Positions 32,957-41,726 of a stretch of 64,000 nucleotides of DNA are shown here, one piece after another (the stretch's first letter is position 1; each line of letters starts with the position of its first letter). The stretch spans positions 5,664-69,663 of the forward strand of contig DAIQNR010000022.1 in the NCBI GenBank assembly GCA_036788295.1, in the 5' to 3' direction. The translations under genes and the position numbers were made by a program. This DNA is from JAHQVK01 sp036788295. Lineage in GTDB: Bacteria > Myxococcota > Kuafuiibacteriia > Kuafuiibacteriales > Kuafuiibacteriaceae. The notes under the pieces are model-generated. The model saw only the letters and a program-made list of their open reading frames with translations. It was not told the origin of the DNA and searched no databases.

Positions 32957-33116
32957 GGGATGGGATTGGCCCAAGCGCGGCCGCCGCGGTCAAACCGGAC
33001 CGAACCATCCGACGAGCAGGATCGTTTCCCCAAAGCGGCGGGTGCGCAAGTTGCGCGCTCCGGAGACGCCCGACCCACGGATCCTCGAGGACCCGGTGGC
33101 CTCGAGGTCGCTGGCG

Positions 33117-34205
33117 TCAAGCCACCCTGCCGAGCACGTCCCGGAGCAACGACGCGCGGATCGAAGAGACCTCCTCTCGGACTTGGGCTGGAGCCGACTG
33201 CACCTCCGCCTCGAGCCCCGCGAACAACCGGTAGGTCTCGTCGAGCAGCACGGCGGGCAGGGGCCCGGTCTCGGAGCTCCGGGCCCGGGCGATCGCGATC
33301 CGGAGCTGGAGCACCCGGTGGGCCCACGCCGGGGCGTCGCCCCCGAAGGCGGCGAGGCGCTCGCTCGCGCTGAGGTCCTCCGAGAGCTGGGAAAACCAGG
33401 TCGGGTCCGGAGGCCCGAGGCCCTGCGTGTCCGAAATCGGGCGCGGCGCCGGGCAAGCGAGGTCTACGGTATCGGCGAGGCCGAGCTCCCAGGGGAGATC
33501 GGCCTCGGTCCGCTCGATGGGCCTCGAGGCGGGCACCGGGACCTCCAGCTCGCCGAAGAGCCGAGCGTGGTCCCGCCAAGGGGGCAGCGCCGCGGCCACC
33601 TCGTCCACGATCCGCGCCCTGGGCCCCTCGCCGAGATCGGTGAAGCTCAAGCCGGCCCGCACGGCGTGGCCGGTGCGAATCCGCCGAGTGAGGCGAGCCA
33701 GCACGTACAGCGGCCCGGAGGCGAGCTCGATGCACAGCTCCGCCCTGGTCCCCGACGGGGCGTCGGGAAAGTCGGCGATCGCGACCCCCGACACGCTCAG
33801 GTTGCGGGTCTCGAGCTCGTAGGTTTGTCCATGGAGGCCCGCGGTGACCGGGAGCCGAAGGGGCACCCGAGGGTACCGGGCAAACGCCAGCCCGGTGTGC
33901 CGAGCGAGAAAGCCGAGCGCGGTCTCGACATCCTCCGGCCATGGGGATCCCTGGCGCCGAAACCGCGGCCGATGCACGAGGCACGGGGTGCCCGCCGAGG
34001 CGGCGCGAAACCGGCCGTGACCGGGGGCCGCCTCGAACGGGGGGGTCAACACGCACGCGTCCACCGGGTAGATCGCGAGCAGTTCGAGCGCGTCCTCGAA
34101 GCTCGACGCCCATACGACGTCCACTTCGGGCCGCAGCAAGAGCTCGTCCCGGAGCGCACCGGGGTCGCCGAGGACCAGGATCGTCGCCGCTTTTCTCATT
34201 CGCAT
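33117..34205 (-). CDS. PilZ-domain protein with a degenerate receiver-like N-terminus
   Basis: A 362-residue cytoplasmic protein. Residues 1-85 resemble a receiver domain (ATILVLGDPGALRDELLL, VVWASSFEDALELLAIYPVDACVLTPPF) but lack a clear phosphoacceptor Asp setting. Residues about 110-205 are PilZ-like: RYPRVPLRLPVTAGL and NLSVSGVAIADFPD match the RxxxR...[D/N]xSxxG pattern with Asn for Asp, then LARLTRRIRTGHAVRAGLSFTDLGEG. The c-di-GMP-binding residues are thus partly altered. The C-terminal 150 residues are helical and unrecognised. Myxobacteria have many such PilZ proteins controlling motility or matrix. The start could also be the ATG two codons later or an upstream GTG at 34226. Confidence 0.75.
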   Translation of the reverse strand: MRMRKAATILVLGDPGALRDELLLRPEVDVVWASSFEDALELLAIYPVDACVLTPPFEAAPGHGRFRAASAGTPCLVHRPRFRRQGSPWPEDVETALGFLARHTGLAFARYPRVPLRLPVTAGLHGQTYELETRNLSVSGVAIADFPDAPSGTRAELCIELASGPLYVLARLTRRIRTGHAVRAGLSFTDLGEGPRARIVDEVAAALPPWRDHARLFGELEVPVPASRPIERTEADLPWELGLADTVDLACPAPRPISDTQGLGPPDPTWFSQLSEDLSASERLAAFGGDAPAWAHRVLQLRIAIARARSSETGPLPAVLLDETYRLFAGLEAEVQSAPAQVREEVSSIRASLLRDVLGRVA

Positions 34206-34343
34206 GCTCGCAACTTCTTCGCCCACCTGGCTTCATCGTCGCGGGCTGCGCAATCTTGAGCTTCGGGCCCGGATTCGACCGAGCTCGGGCCGGAGGCGCA
34301 CCGAGCGCTTCAATCCGGCCCAAGCTCGGGGCATCATGGCGGG

Positions 34344-34715
34344 GTGCATCGCTTGTCCGAGCCCGAGTTCGAAATTTTGGCCGACTCGACGTTGAACGAC
34401 CTCATCGAGGCGCTCTCCGACCTCGAGGACGACCGGCTCGACGCCGACCTCGAGAGCGGGGTGCTGACGGTGCGGTTCGACGACGGCGCAAAACACGTCA
34501 TCAACAGCCACCGGGCCGCCGGGCAAATCTGGATGGCCGCCGGAAGCACCGCCTGGCATTTCGATTGGGACGGGGCGCGCTGGGTCGCCGGACGAACCGG
34601 CGACGAGCTATGGGTCACGGTGGAGGCAAAGGTCGCGGAACGACTCGGCGGTGAGATACGGCTCGAGAGAAAGAGCGAAAGAACCCGCGGCCAAGGGACT
34701 GCGTCACCGAAGTGA
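34344..34715 (+). CDS. cyaY: frataxin-like iron-binding protein (CyaY)
   Basis: A 123-residue protein starting with GTG. It has the frataxin alpha-beta sandwich: acidic first helix SEPEFEILADSTLNDLIEALSDLED (key acidic residues at about 6-30), strands DADLESGVLTVRF and HVINSHRAAGQIWMAAG, then AWHFDWDGARWV, and a C-terminal helix EAKVAERLGGEI. The ...N.H...QIW.A signature is characteristic. CyaY modulates iron delivery to the IscS/IscU iron-sulfur machinery. The isc genes are not in view. About 15 residues at the C-terminus extend past the usual length (about 106). The gene is 58 bp upstream of a Ser/Thr kinase gene. Confidence 0.88.
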   Translation: MHRLSEPEFEILADSTLNDLIEALSDLEDDRLDADLESGVLTVRFDDGAKHVINSHRAAGQIWMAAGSTAWHFDWDGARWVAGRTGDELWVTVEAKVAERLGGEIRLERKSERTRGQGTASPK

Positions 34716-34773
34716 ACGTTTCTGGGTCGACCGCCGGCTTGGCCCTCATTATCTTGCACCCGGTCTCGTGCCT

Positions 34774-36933
34774 ATGAGCGGTGGAGCGCGCATCCTCGCC
34801 GGAAGGCTCCGGCTCGACCGCTTGGTGGCCAGCGGCGCCATGGGAGAGGTTTGGTGCGCTCGGCACCTGGGCCTCGACAAGGACGTCGCGGTGAAGGTGC
34901 TGCGAAACGATCGGCGCACCGACCCCGAGGTGAGCGCGCGTTTCATCCGGGAGGCCAGGGCGGCCAGCCGGCTCGACCACCCGAATTCGGTGGCCGTTCT
35001 CGATTTCGGGGAGGACCAGGACGGCCAGTTGTACCTAGCCATGGAGTTCATCTCCGGTGGCTCGCTGAGGGAAGCCCTCGACGAGGGTGGCGCTTTTGCA
35101 CCGACCGAGGCCGCCGGTCTGATGTGCCAGGTGCTGGCCGCGCTCGCCGCCGCCCATGACAAAGGCGTGCTGCACCGCGACATCAAACCCTCGAACATCA
35201 TGCTGCTCCCTACCCACGATGACGCGGGACGGCCGGAAACCCTGGTCAAGGTCTGCGACTTCGGGCTCGCCAAGCTCAGCCACATGCACGACTCGCTCGC
35301 GGCCAACGAGGGGCAGCGGAGGGTGGTGGGGACACCGCTGTACATGTCCCCCGAGCAGGCGGTGACCGAACCGCTCGATGAGCGGGCCGACCTGTACTCG
35401 TGCGGAGTGGTGCTGTTCGAGATGCTCACCGGGCGGCCTCCCTACGAGGCCGACAAGGCGGTCGCGGTGCTGATGAAGCATTGCGCCGCTCCCATCCCAA
35501 GAGCCTCGCAGCTGCAGCCAGGCCTGCACCCAGACCTCGACGACATCCTCATCCGGGCCCTGGCCAAGGACCGGGAGGACCGGTACCCGTCGGCCCGCGC
35601 CTTTCGGACCGCGCTGGTGGACTTTTTGCGGGACCGACCGCCGGCTCGGCGAGCGAGCAGCGTAGACCGCGACACGTCGTATTTCATCGCGCCCAAAAGC
35701 GGGCTCGACCAACCGGTGGCAGCAAACGGACGGTCTTCGATGCTCGACGATCTGTCCTTCGAGCCTCCGGTGGAGGCGGTAGCCGAAGTCCCCCGGATCG
35801 CGGCGCCGGTCGTCGAGGCCAACCGCACTCCGCCCCCCTCGGCCCCTCCGCCCGGGGAGGCGTCCGGGCTGGTCCCCCCGATGCGAGGCCCGCTCACCCA
35901 GCCGGCACTCGACCCCGCGACCGACAGCCGGTTCCTGTGGGAGCGATACGCGCTGTCCCCGTTTCGGCGCCCTCCGCCGCGGGGTTTCTGGCTGGTCGAC
36001 GGGACCGAGCGGCGGGTGGGGCCGCTGACCTTCGAAGAGCTCGGGCTCGCGCTGCGGCTCGAGGCCATGGATGGCTCGATCGACCGGTGCCGGGTAGGCG
36101 CAGACCCGAGACCGGAGCAGCTGCACCCCGCCCAGGCCGCGCTCGAGGCGCTCGACGCCGCGCTGGTCGGCGCGACCTCCGCACCGGCGAATACAGCGGT
36201 CTTGCCTCCCAACCGGGGCTGGCTCCAGCCGATGAGCGTGACCGGTCTGCTCGCTCGGGCCGGGCTCGGCGAGCACCGGGGGCGGCTCGTGTTGGTCTCC
36301 GAACGACCGGGGGGCGTGGCCTTCTACGACGTCCACCTGCTCGGGGGCCGGCCGGTGTACGCGGACACGAACGAGCTCGCCTTGCTGACGCCGGCGGTGT
36401 TGGTGGCCCGGGGCGTGCTCGACGAGCTCGTGCTCCCTCACCTCGCGCACGAGGTCTGGAGCGGGGGCGGTACCTTCGAGGACGTCGTGCGGCGGCTCAC
36501 CGGGGTGGACACGAGCGAGCACCAGGCGGCGCTGACCCGCCGGCGGCTCCGGAGAATGCTGGCCGTCGAGGACGGCACTTGGTGGTTCGACGCGGGCGTG
36601 AAGCCGACCAATCGACGGTCGGCCCCGAACCTGCTTCAGCTGTTGCCGCGGATCATTCAGGACGCCATCCCCGAGGCCGCGATGGAGCGGGCCCTCGGTC
36701 CCTGGCTGGATCGGCCGCTCTCCGCCGCGGCTGACGTCGAGGCGTGGATCGAGCACTTCGACTGGAACTCGAACCAGCGAACCATCGCCGCCGAGCTGCT
36801 GGCCGCGCCGGCCTTGTCGCAGGCGATCCCGTCGGCGTCACCGGCCCGCGGTCCATACCTGGCGGTGACGTTCTTGTTGGTGGCCGCCGCTGGAGGCCCG
36901 CAGAGCCGCAGCTCCCCGTCCTGGCCCCGCTGA
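34774..36933 (+). CDS. Ser/Thr protein kinase with GYF-like and PATAN/DUF4388-like domains
   Basis: A 719-residue protein. The kinase domain (about 7-285) has VASGAMGEVW (glycine loop), VAVKVL (catalytic Lys), LHRDIKPSNIML, CDFGLAKL and GTPLYMSPEQAV. A proline-rich linker leads to a GYF_2-like segment near 390 (FWLVDGTERRVGPLTFEEL). A PATAN/DUF4388-like domain follows (about 485-600: VTGLLARAGLGEHRGRLVLV, GRPVYADTNELALL, VVRRLTGVDTSEHQAALTRR). The C-terminus ends in a short hydrophobic stretch (YLAVTFLLVAAAGG) that might be a truncated membrane anchor. Start at MSGGARILAGRLRLDRL places the glycine loop at the usual distance. Kinase-PATAN fusions are typical of Myxococcota signalling; targets unknown. 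Confidence 0.88.
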   Translation: MSGGARILAGRLRLDRLVASGAMGEVWCARHLGLDKDVAVKVLRNDRRTDPEVSARFIREARAASRLDHPNSVAVLDFGEDQDGQLYLAMEFISGGSLREALDEGGAFAPTEAAGLMCQVLAALAAAHDKGVLHRDIKPSNIMLLPTHDDAGRPETLVKVCDFGLAKLSHMHDSLAANEGQRRVVGTPLYMSPEQAVTEPLDERADLYSCGVVLFEMLTGRPPYEADKAVAVLMKHCAAPIPRASQLQPGLHPDLDDILIRALAKDREDRYPSARAFRTALVDFLRDRPPARRASSVDRDTSYFIAPKSGLDQPVAANGRSSMLDDLSFEPPVEAVAEVPRIAAPVVEANRTPPPSAPPPGEASGLVPPMRGPLTQPALDPATDSRFLWERYALSPFRRPPPRGFWLVDGTERRVGPLTFEELGLALRLEAMDGSIDRCRVGADPRPEQLHPAQAALEALDAALVGATSAPANTAVLPPNRGWLQPMSVTGLLARAGLGEHRGRLVLVSERPGGVAFYDVHLLGGRPVYADTNELALLTPAVLVARGVLDELVLPHLAHEVWSGGGTFEDVVRRLTGVDTSEHQAALTRRRLRRMLAVEDGTWWFDAGVKPTNRRSAPNLLQLLPRIIQDAIPEAAMERALGPWLDRPLSAAADVEAWIEHFDWNSNQRTIAAELLAAPALSQAIPSASPARGPYLAVTFLLVAAAGGPQSRSSPSWPR

Positions 36934-36953
36934 CACCGCCCCAGAACCGTCGC

Positions 36954-39230
36954 TCACAGGAGCCCGGCGCGCCGCCGCCACCACCACTCGGCCCCGACGA
37001 GCGACAGCAGCAACACAAACGCGGCCCATCCGTCCCACAGCGGCACTCGGCGGGAGCGATCCACCTGGACTCGACGGCTCTCCTCCAAGCGGACTTCGGG
37101 GAAACCCCCGCCGATGTCCACCGAGCTGCCCCCCGACCCCTTCGCGAGCGCGTCGAGCAGGTCCGGGCGAGGGAAGGGGTTTTGCCACTCCCGATCCGCC
37201 GCCTCGACGATCACTGGCTCCGTCCGCTCGCCAACCGGTTGTCCGCCCTGGAAAGCTTCGGCTCGCAGGCTGTAGGCGCCCGCCGGGATGTCATCGAAGC
37301 GAAACAGCGCCGTGCCCTCCGGGCCGGTGCGAAGCCGAACCGAGCGAGCCGGACCCTCGCCCTGCGGGGCGAGCTGCACGTCGATGTCACCTCCTTCGAG
37401 CGCTTGGTGATCCCGACCCACGACCTTCACCTCTCCGGTGACCGGCTCTCCGAGCGGCACGACGGACCGGTCCACCCTCAGCCGCATCCGCTCGAGCTCG
37501 GGGTCGTGAACCAGCCACCGAAAGACGTTCGACCAGAAGCGTTCGTAGGCTCGACCGGAGTCGCCATCCCGCACGGCGAGGAACCGCCAAAACCACAGCG
37601 CGTCGGTGGTCACGGCCAGGCTTCGCCCCTCGCCCACATCTCGGAGCGCCACCACCGGTGGGTTCCCGGGGAGAGAGGGGTGGGACAACAAGGCCGAAGC
37701 CCCTGGGAAGAGACCAAGGCTCGGGTTGACCCCCTCGAGCTCGGGGAGTCGCTGGTAGACCGCATCGATGGGCTCACCCGGCTCTCCGATGCGGGTGATC
37801 GGGTGGGCCCGGCCGGCCTCGGTGAGGCGAGGCCGATACGGGCTGACCTCCCAAGGGGACGCCCCCCCGAGCCGCACCGGCAGCACCTCGGCGAGCGCGG
37901 TGCCCGCATACCAACCATCCTCGAAAGATTGATCCCCCCCGATCATCAAGAACCCTCCGCCGGCGCGAACGAAGTCTCGAAGGTTCGGGAGATATCTATC
38001 CATCCGGTATGGTCGATACGAGAAATTCTGGTAGATGACGACGTCGAAGGTCTCGAGCTCCTCGGTGAACAGCTCGTGCACGGGAAATGGGATGAGCGCG
38101 AGCTCGTCTTGTGACGCCTTTTGCTGGTCGGTGGTGGAGCGTAGAATGAAAAACGAGATGAGATCGATGTTCGGGTCTCTCTTGAGGTGATCCCGAAGAA
38201 AGCGCTGATCCCACGACGGGCGCCCCGCCACCTGAAGCACCCGGATGCGGTCCCGAATGACCCGGAGCATGACGCTCTTTTCGTTGTTGCTGCGGACGGT
38301 CTCGCCCGATTGGACCGGAACCGAGACTCGGTACACTTGGCGACCGATCGTCTTTGGCTTCACCTCGAATGCGACGTGAGCGCGCCCGTTTTCGAACCGC
38401 GCGGTGCGGGTCTGCAGCAGGCGCCCGTCCTGCTCGATGGTCACGTCCACCGCTCCCAAAGACAGCCCGCGCACCTCGAGCTCCACGTCGAGCACGACCG
38501 GCTGGTGCAAAAACGCGAAGTCATCGGCTGGGATGCGGCGGATCGCGAGGTCGGGCGCCGTCGTCCGGTCATCGAAGCGCACGACGTGGATCGGGACCCC
38601 GAGCGCTTTGGCCTCCCGCTCTGCCCGCTCGACGGTCAGGCCCTCGGTGTCGGCTCCGTCGGAGTACAGCACGATGGCGCCGAGCGCTCGGCCCGACCCC
38701 TGCCAGCTCAGCTCCTGCACGGCCCGCAACAGGTTGGTGTGGCGCCCATCGGTCGGCAGCTCCGCGGGTCGGCTCTCGAGCGGCCGGGATCGCTCGTCGA
38801 AGCGATGCCACTCGACCGCCGCTTGCCTCGACAATCGCTCGATATCGCCGGCGTGGGCCTCGAGGTGGGCGACGACCCGCTCGGCCCGGGTGCCGCCGCT
38901 CGGGGTCGCGAGCGCCATCGACCGCGAGCTGTCGAGCAGGAGCGCGACCCGGCTCGGAACCCGTGATATCGCCCGAAGCTCGACCGCGGGCTCGAGCAAG
39001 AGCGCTCCCACCACCACCGCGGCGGCGGCCCTGAGCGCGATCACCGGCGCCTTGCGGCGCCAAGGGAGCCGGCTGAGCCCCAGCACCGACAGCGCCACCG
39101 CGGCAACGACGAGCGCCGCGCCGAAGGCGATGATGATCTCTCCATGGCCAGCGCCGCTCACCAGCCGCCAGTCGTTGTAGGCCCCGGCGACGGCGTCGGG
39201 GGCGAGCCACCGGACGAGCCAGTCGAGCAT
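36954..39230 (-). CDS. membrane protein with VWA and glutamine-amidotransferase-like domains
   Basis: A 758-residue inner-membrane protein. Two N-terminal TM helices (IIIAFGAALVVAAVALSVLG; AAAAVVVGALLLEPAVEL) are followed by a periplasmic VWA domain with MIDAS-like VALLLDSSRSMAL near 95 and VLYSDGAD, Ig-like regions, a class I GATase-like fold near 345-540 (RVLQVAGRPSWDQRFLRDHL; FVRAGGGFLMIGGDQSF) and a last TM helix (AAFVLLLSLVGAEWWW). The Cys-His-Glu triad of true amidotransferases is not evident. Such proteins occur with MoxR/BatA-type gene sets that assemble or regulate envelope proteins. The ATG overlaps the upstream DUF4159 gene stop (TGATG), so the pair is coupled; MoxR and DUF58 partners are absent. 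Confidence 0.85.
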   Translation of the reverse strand: MLDWLVRWLAPDAVAGAYNDWRLVSGAGHGEIIIAFGAALVVAAVALSVLGLSRLPWRRKAPVIALRAAAAVVVGALLLEPAVELRAISRVPSRVALLLDSSRSMALATPSGGTRAERVVAHLEAHAGDIERLSRQAAVEWHRFDERSRPLESRPAELPTDGRHTNLLRAVQELSWQGSGRALGAIVLYSDGADTEGLTVERAEREAKALGVPIHVVRFDDRTTAPDLAIRRIPADDFAFLHQPVVLDVELEVRGLSLGAVDVTIEQDGRLLQTRTARFENGRAHVAFEVKPKTIGRQVYRVSVPVQSGETVRSNNEKSVMLRVIRDRIRVLQVAGRPSWDQRFLRDHLKRDPNIDLISFFILRSTTDQQKASQDELALIPFPVHELFTEELETFDVVIYQNFSYRPYRMDRYLPNLRDFVRAGGGFLMIGGDQSFEDGWYAGTALAEVLPVRLGGASPWEVSPYRPRLTEAGRAHPITRIGEPGEPIDAVYQRLPELEGVNPSLGLFPGASALLSHPSLPGNPPVVALRDVGEGRSLAVTTDALWFWRFLAVRDGDSGRAYERFWSNVFRWLVHDPELERMRLRVDRSVVPLGEPVTGEVKVVGRDHQALEGGDIDVQLAPQGEGPARSVRLRTGPEGTALFRFDDIPAGAYSLRAEAFQGGQPVGERTEPVIVEAADREWQNPFPRPDLLDALAKGSGGSSVDIGGGFPEVRLEESRRVQVDRSRRVPLWDGWAAFVLLLSLVGAEWWWRRRAGLL

Positions 39231-39961
39231 CAGCGCCGCCGGTCCCGGATGAAGGGGGCGTGGACCAGGTCATCCTTGTAGTCGAGGCAGAGCACATACA
39301 TCACGAGGTTGACTCCAAGCCGAAACGCCATCTCTCGCTGCCGCTCCCCCCCGGGGCTGACTTGGTACGACCACCGCCCGAAAGCGTCCCGCGCCCAGGC
39401 CCCGGCCAGATCGTTTTGGGCGTAGATCACCGCCGACCGGCCCTCGAGCACCACCTGCTCGAGGTAGGGGACCCGGGCCACCCGCCCGGCCTGGCCCTCG
39501 ACCAAATAGAAGGTCTTGTAGAGCACGTGGTTCGCAGGGACGCGCTCGATCGGGCGCCGCGGAAGCAGCGCGGAGAGCGTCCGACGCACCGAGCGGTCGA
39601 ACGGCCCGCCGGGGTCGGCGTCGGCCGAGTCGATGATGAGGCTCCCGCCGTAGGTCAAATAGCGGCGGAGCCGCCGGAGAGCCTCGTCGGACAGCTCAGG
39701 GTGAAGGCCGGTTCCTCCCCAATAGAGGCAAGGGTGGCGAAAGAGCGCCGGGTCGGTGGGGTCGAGGGCCGTGGGCTCGAGGTCCACCTCGATGGATGTA
39801 CGCTGGCGAACTTCCCAAGCGAGCCGCCGCAGCGCGTCGGCGCGCACGTCCCAAGCGCCCCGGGTCCGTAGCTGAGCGAGCCGGAAGTCCGAGGCAGCGA
39901 TGCGGGACGCCAAGAGCCCTGGGGCCATCGCGGCCGCTGCGAGCAGAGCGCGCCGGTTCAT
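39230..39961 (-). CDS. DUF4159-domain secreted protein
   Basis: A 243-residue protein from MNRRALLAAAAMAPGLLASR, with a signal peptide and an NRRALL start resembling a Tat signal. The body matches DUF4159: RRLAWEVRQRTSIEVDLE, LYWGGTGLHPELSDEALRRLRRYLTYGGSLIIDSAD, LYKTFYLVEGQAGR and NDLAGAW. DUF4159 has a GATase/flavodoxin-like fold and normally lies next to BatA/VWA genes, as here: its stop overlaps the start of the VWA/GATase-like membrane protein. Both probably work together in the periplasm; the biochemical role is not known. A start seven codons upstream is possible. Confidence 0.82.
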   Translation of the reverse strand: MNRRALLAAAAMAPGLLASRIAASDFRLAQLRTRGAWDVRADALRRLAWEVRQRTSIEVDLEPTALDPTDPALFRHPCLYWGGTGLHPELSDEALRRLRRYLTYGGSLIIDSADADPGGPFDRSVRRTLSALLPRRPIERVPANHVLYKTFYLVEGQAGRVARVPYLEQVVLEGRSAVIYAQNDLAGAWARDAFGRWSYQVSPGGERQREMAFRLGVNLVMYVLCLDYKDDLVHAPFIRDRRR

Positions 39962-40045
39962 CCGGGTTCCGTCGTTCGACAAGCCGCCTCCTTTGGCACC
40001 GGTAGTCGAGGGACCACGGGCGGTCCAGCAGCGGTGAACCTCCGC

Positions 40046-41416
40046 TCAGCTCGACGGAGTGAGAACGACAGGGTAATCCACGAACACGGACCCGCCGTCC
40101 GGCTTGGGAAACCGCCACGCGCTGGCCCGGGCGCGAATGCACGACTCGAGCTCCGCGGACCGGAGACTGCCGCCGAACTTCAGGTCCCTGAGACGCCCGT
40201 TCACGTCGATCTCGAAGCTCAGGATGATTTTTCCCTTAAGGCTCCGGTCGCGCTTCAGCGCGGTCTCGTAACACGCCTTGAGCGCGGACTGCCGCCGGCG
40301 CAGCTCGGCCTGGATCTTGGCCGGGTCGAGGTCGCCGTCCACCGCCGCGCTCTCGGCGGCCAGCTTCCCGGAGACCGCCGCTTCCTGCTTCTGACCCACC
40401 GTGGAGACCGACCGGCCCCCCTGGGTGCCGAGCTTGCCCACGCCGACCGCCTCGCCCGAGCCACCGCCCCGGGTCCCGCCCCCTGGCCCTGCGGCCAGCT
40501 CGACGCCTTGCGCGCCGGAGAACGCCTCGCCGAGGCTCTGGCCCGACCCGCCTCCCTCCGAGAACACGTCGGCGAGCGCGCCATCGCTGCCGATTCGTCC
40601 GATCGCTCCAACCAGGCCCGCTTGCCTGGCCCGCTGCCTGGCTGCTTCCCTGGCCTGGCCGGGGTCCTTCTGCTGCCCTTCGGAGGGCGGGGCCGGCTTC
40701 TTCTCTGCGGTCTTTTCCTCCTTCGGAGGCTTCTTCTCCTCCTTCGGAGTCTCCGGCTCCTTCTTGGCCTGCTTCTGGGCATCCACTCGGGCGGCCGGAG
40801 AGCGCGGCGGCTCCGGGATCCGGTCCGGCATCACGAGACGCTGAAAGCTCTCGCTCAGCTCCTCGAGGGAGGTCGGCTCCACGTAGGGGAGGCTCCGGGC
40901 GTAGGTGAGGACCGAGATTTGGAGGATCGCGACCACGACGAAGATCGCCGCAAACTGGGCGTCGATGGTCTGGAGAATGCTCCCTCGCACGTCCGGCGGC
41001 AGCACCGGGCGCACCGGCGCCGGCGTCACCGGCTTGAACTGAAAGAGCACGGTGACGTCGCCGATCATCACCTTCCCGCGGCTCCGCTCGGTCAGGCGGA
41101 CCGCCTTCTTCCCGCTTCTCTGGACCACCTGACCGCGCGCCTCGAGCGCCGGGAAATCGGCGACCGGCTCGTCGTCGAGCTGGAGCCGACCCTCGATCCC
41201 CGCGTCGAACCGGAGAAAGTAGCTCTTCCCGTCGTGGTCGAAGAGGTCGAAGGACTTCGGGAGGCTATCGGAGTTGATCGAGAACGTGTTTTTGCCCGTC
41301 CCGATCGACACCGGCTCCCGGCGCTTCACCTCGCGCTCTTCGATGATCTTTCCGCCTTGAACGATGCCGACCCGAAGAACCTTCGGCCCGGACGCAGCGG
41401 CTTTGGACTCGGCCAT
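40046..41416 (-). CDS. GltG-like FHA/TonB-family envelope protein
   Basis: A 456-residue single-pass protein. Residues 10-125 form an FHA-like domain (VLRVGIVQGGKIIEEREVKR, VSIGTGKNTFSINSDSLP, GKVMIGDVTVLFQF). A TM helix follows near 145-165 (AAIFVVVAILQISVLTYAR), then a Lys/Pro/Glu-rich periplasm-spanning linker (KKEPETPKEEKKPPKEEK), a Gly-rich part and a C-terminal TonB-like domain (RRQSALKACYETALKRDRSLKG, ILSFEIDVNGRLRDLKFGG, ASAWRFPKPDGGSVFV). This architecture is that of GltG of the Myxococcus gliding/focal adhesion machinery, which spans inner membrane and periplasm. Last gene of the envelope operon. Start at MAESKAAASG; a neighbour 14 bp upstream encodes the GltF-like protein. Confidence 0.8.
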   Translation of the reverse strand: MAESKAAASGPKVLRVGIVQGGKIIEEREVKRREPVSIGTGKNTFSINSDSLPKSFDLFDHDGKSYFLRFDAGIEGRLQLDDEPVADFPALEARGQVVQRSGKKAVRLTERSRGKVMIGDVTVLFQFKPVTPAPVRPVLPPDVRGSILQTIDAQFAAIFVVVAILQISVLTYARSLPYVEPTSLEELSESFQRLVMPDRIPEPPRSPAARVDAQKQAKKEPETPKEEKKPPKEEKTAEKKPAPPSEGQQKDPGQAREAARQRARQAGLVGAIGRIGSDGALADVFSEGGGSGQSLGEAFSGAQGVELAAGPGGGTRGGGSGEAVGVGKLGTQGGRSVSTVGQKQEAAVSGKLAAESAAVDGDLDPAKIQAELRRRQSALKACYETALKRDRSLKGKIILSFEIDVNGRLRDLKFGGSLRSAELESCIRARASAWRFPKPDGGSVFVDYPVVLTPSS

Positions 41417-41430
41417 ATCGGTCCCCTCGG

Positions 41431-41694
41431 TCAGAACGGCGCTCGCTCGGCCGACTCGACGATCTTGGGCAAAAAGCTCTTCTTGAGCTCGAGACCTTCG
41501 AAGTTCAGGCTGCTGCGCTGAAGAATGTAGAACGCTTGAGGCTTCTGGATTCGTCCCTCGATCGTGATGTCGGCCAAGCGAATCACTCGTGGTCCCGGCC
41601 GGCTCTGGGCGTGAGCCGGTTCGGCACCGGCCAACGCCGCCGCGCCTCCGAGGATGACCCAAAGCAGCCCGCGCAACGACATGGTGTTCACCAT
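41431..41694 (-). CDS. small periplasmic protein, GltF-like
   Basis: An 87-residue protein from MVNTMSLRGLLWVILGGAAA with a cleavable signal peptide (AHA-QS junction near residue 29). The mature part is VIRLADITIEGRIQKPQAFY followed by ILQRSSLNFEGLELKKSF, a short beta-rich protein with a basic tail. It sits between the GltE-like and GltG-like genes, the place held by gltF in the Myxococcus gliding cluster, and its size fits. Assignment rests mostly on this position. The reading frame is open far upstream, but ATG 41694 is the only start giving a signal peptide. Confidence 0.65.
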   Translation of the reverse strand: MVNTMSLRGLLWVILGGAAALAGAEPAHAQSRPGPRVIRLADITIEGRIQKPQAFYILQRSSLNFEGLELKKSFLPKIVESAERAPF

Positions 41695-41726
41695 GTTAGC
41701 ACCTCGGGCGCTCTCGTGGGGCGAAC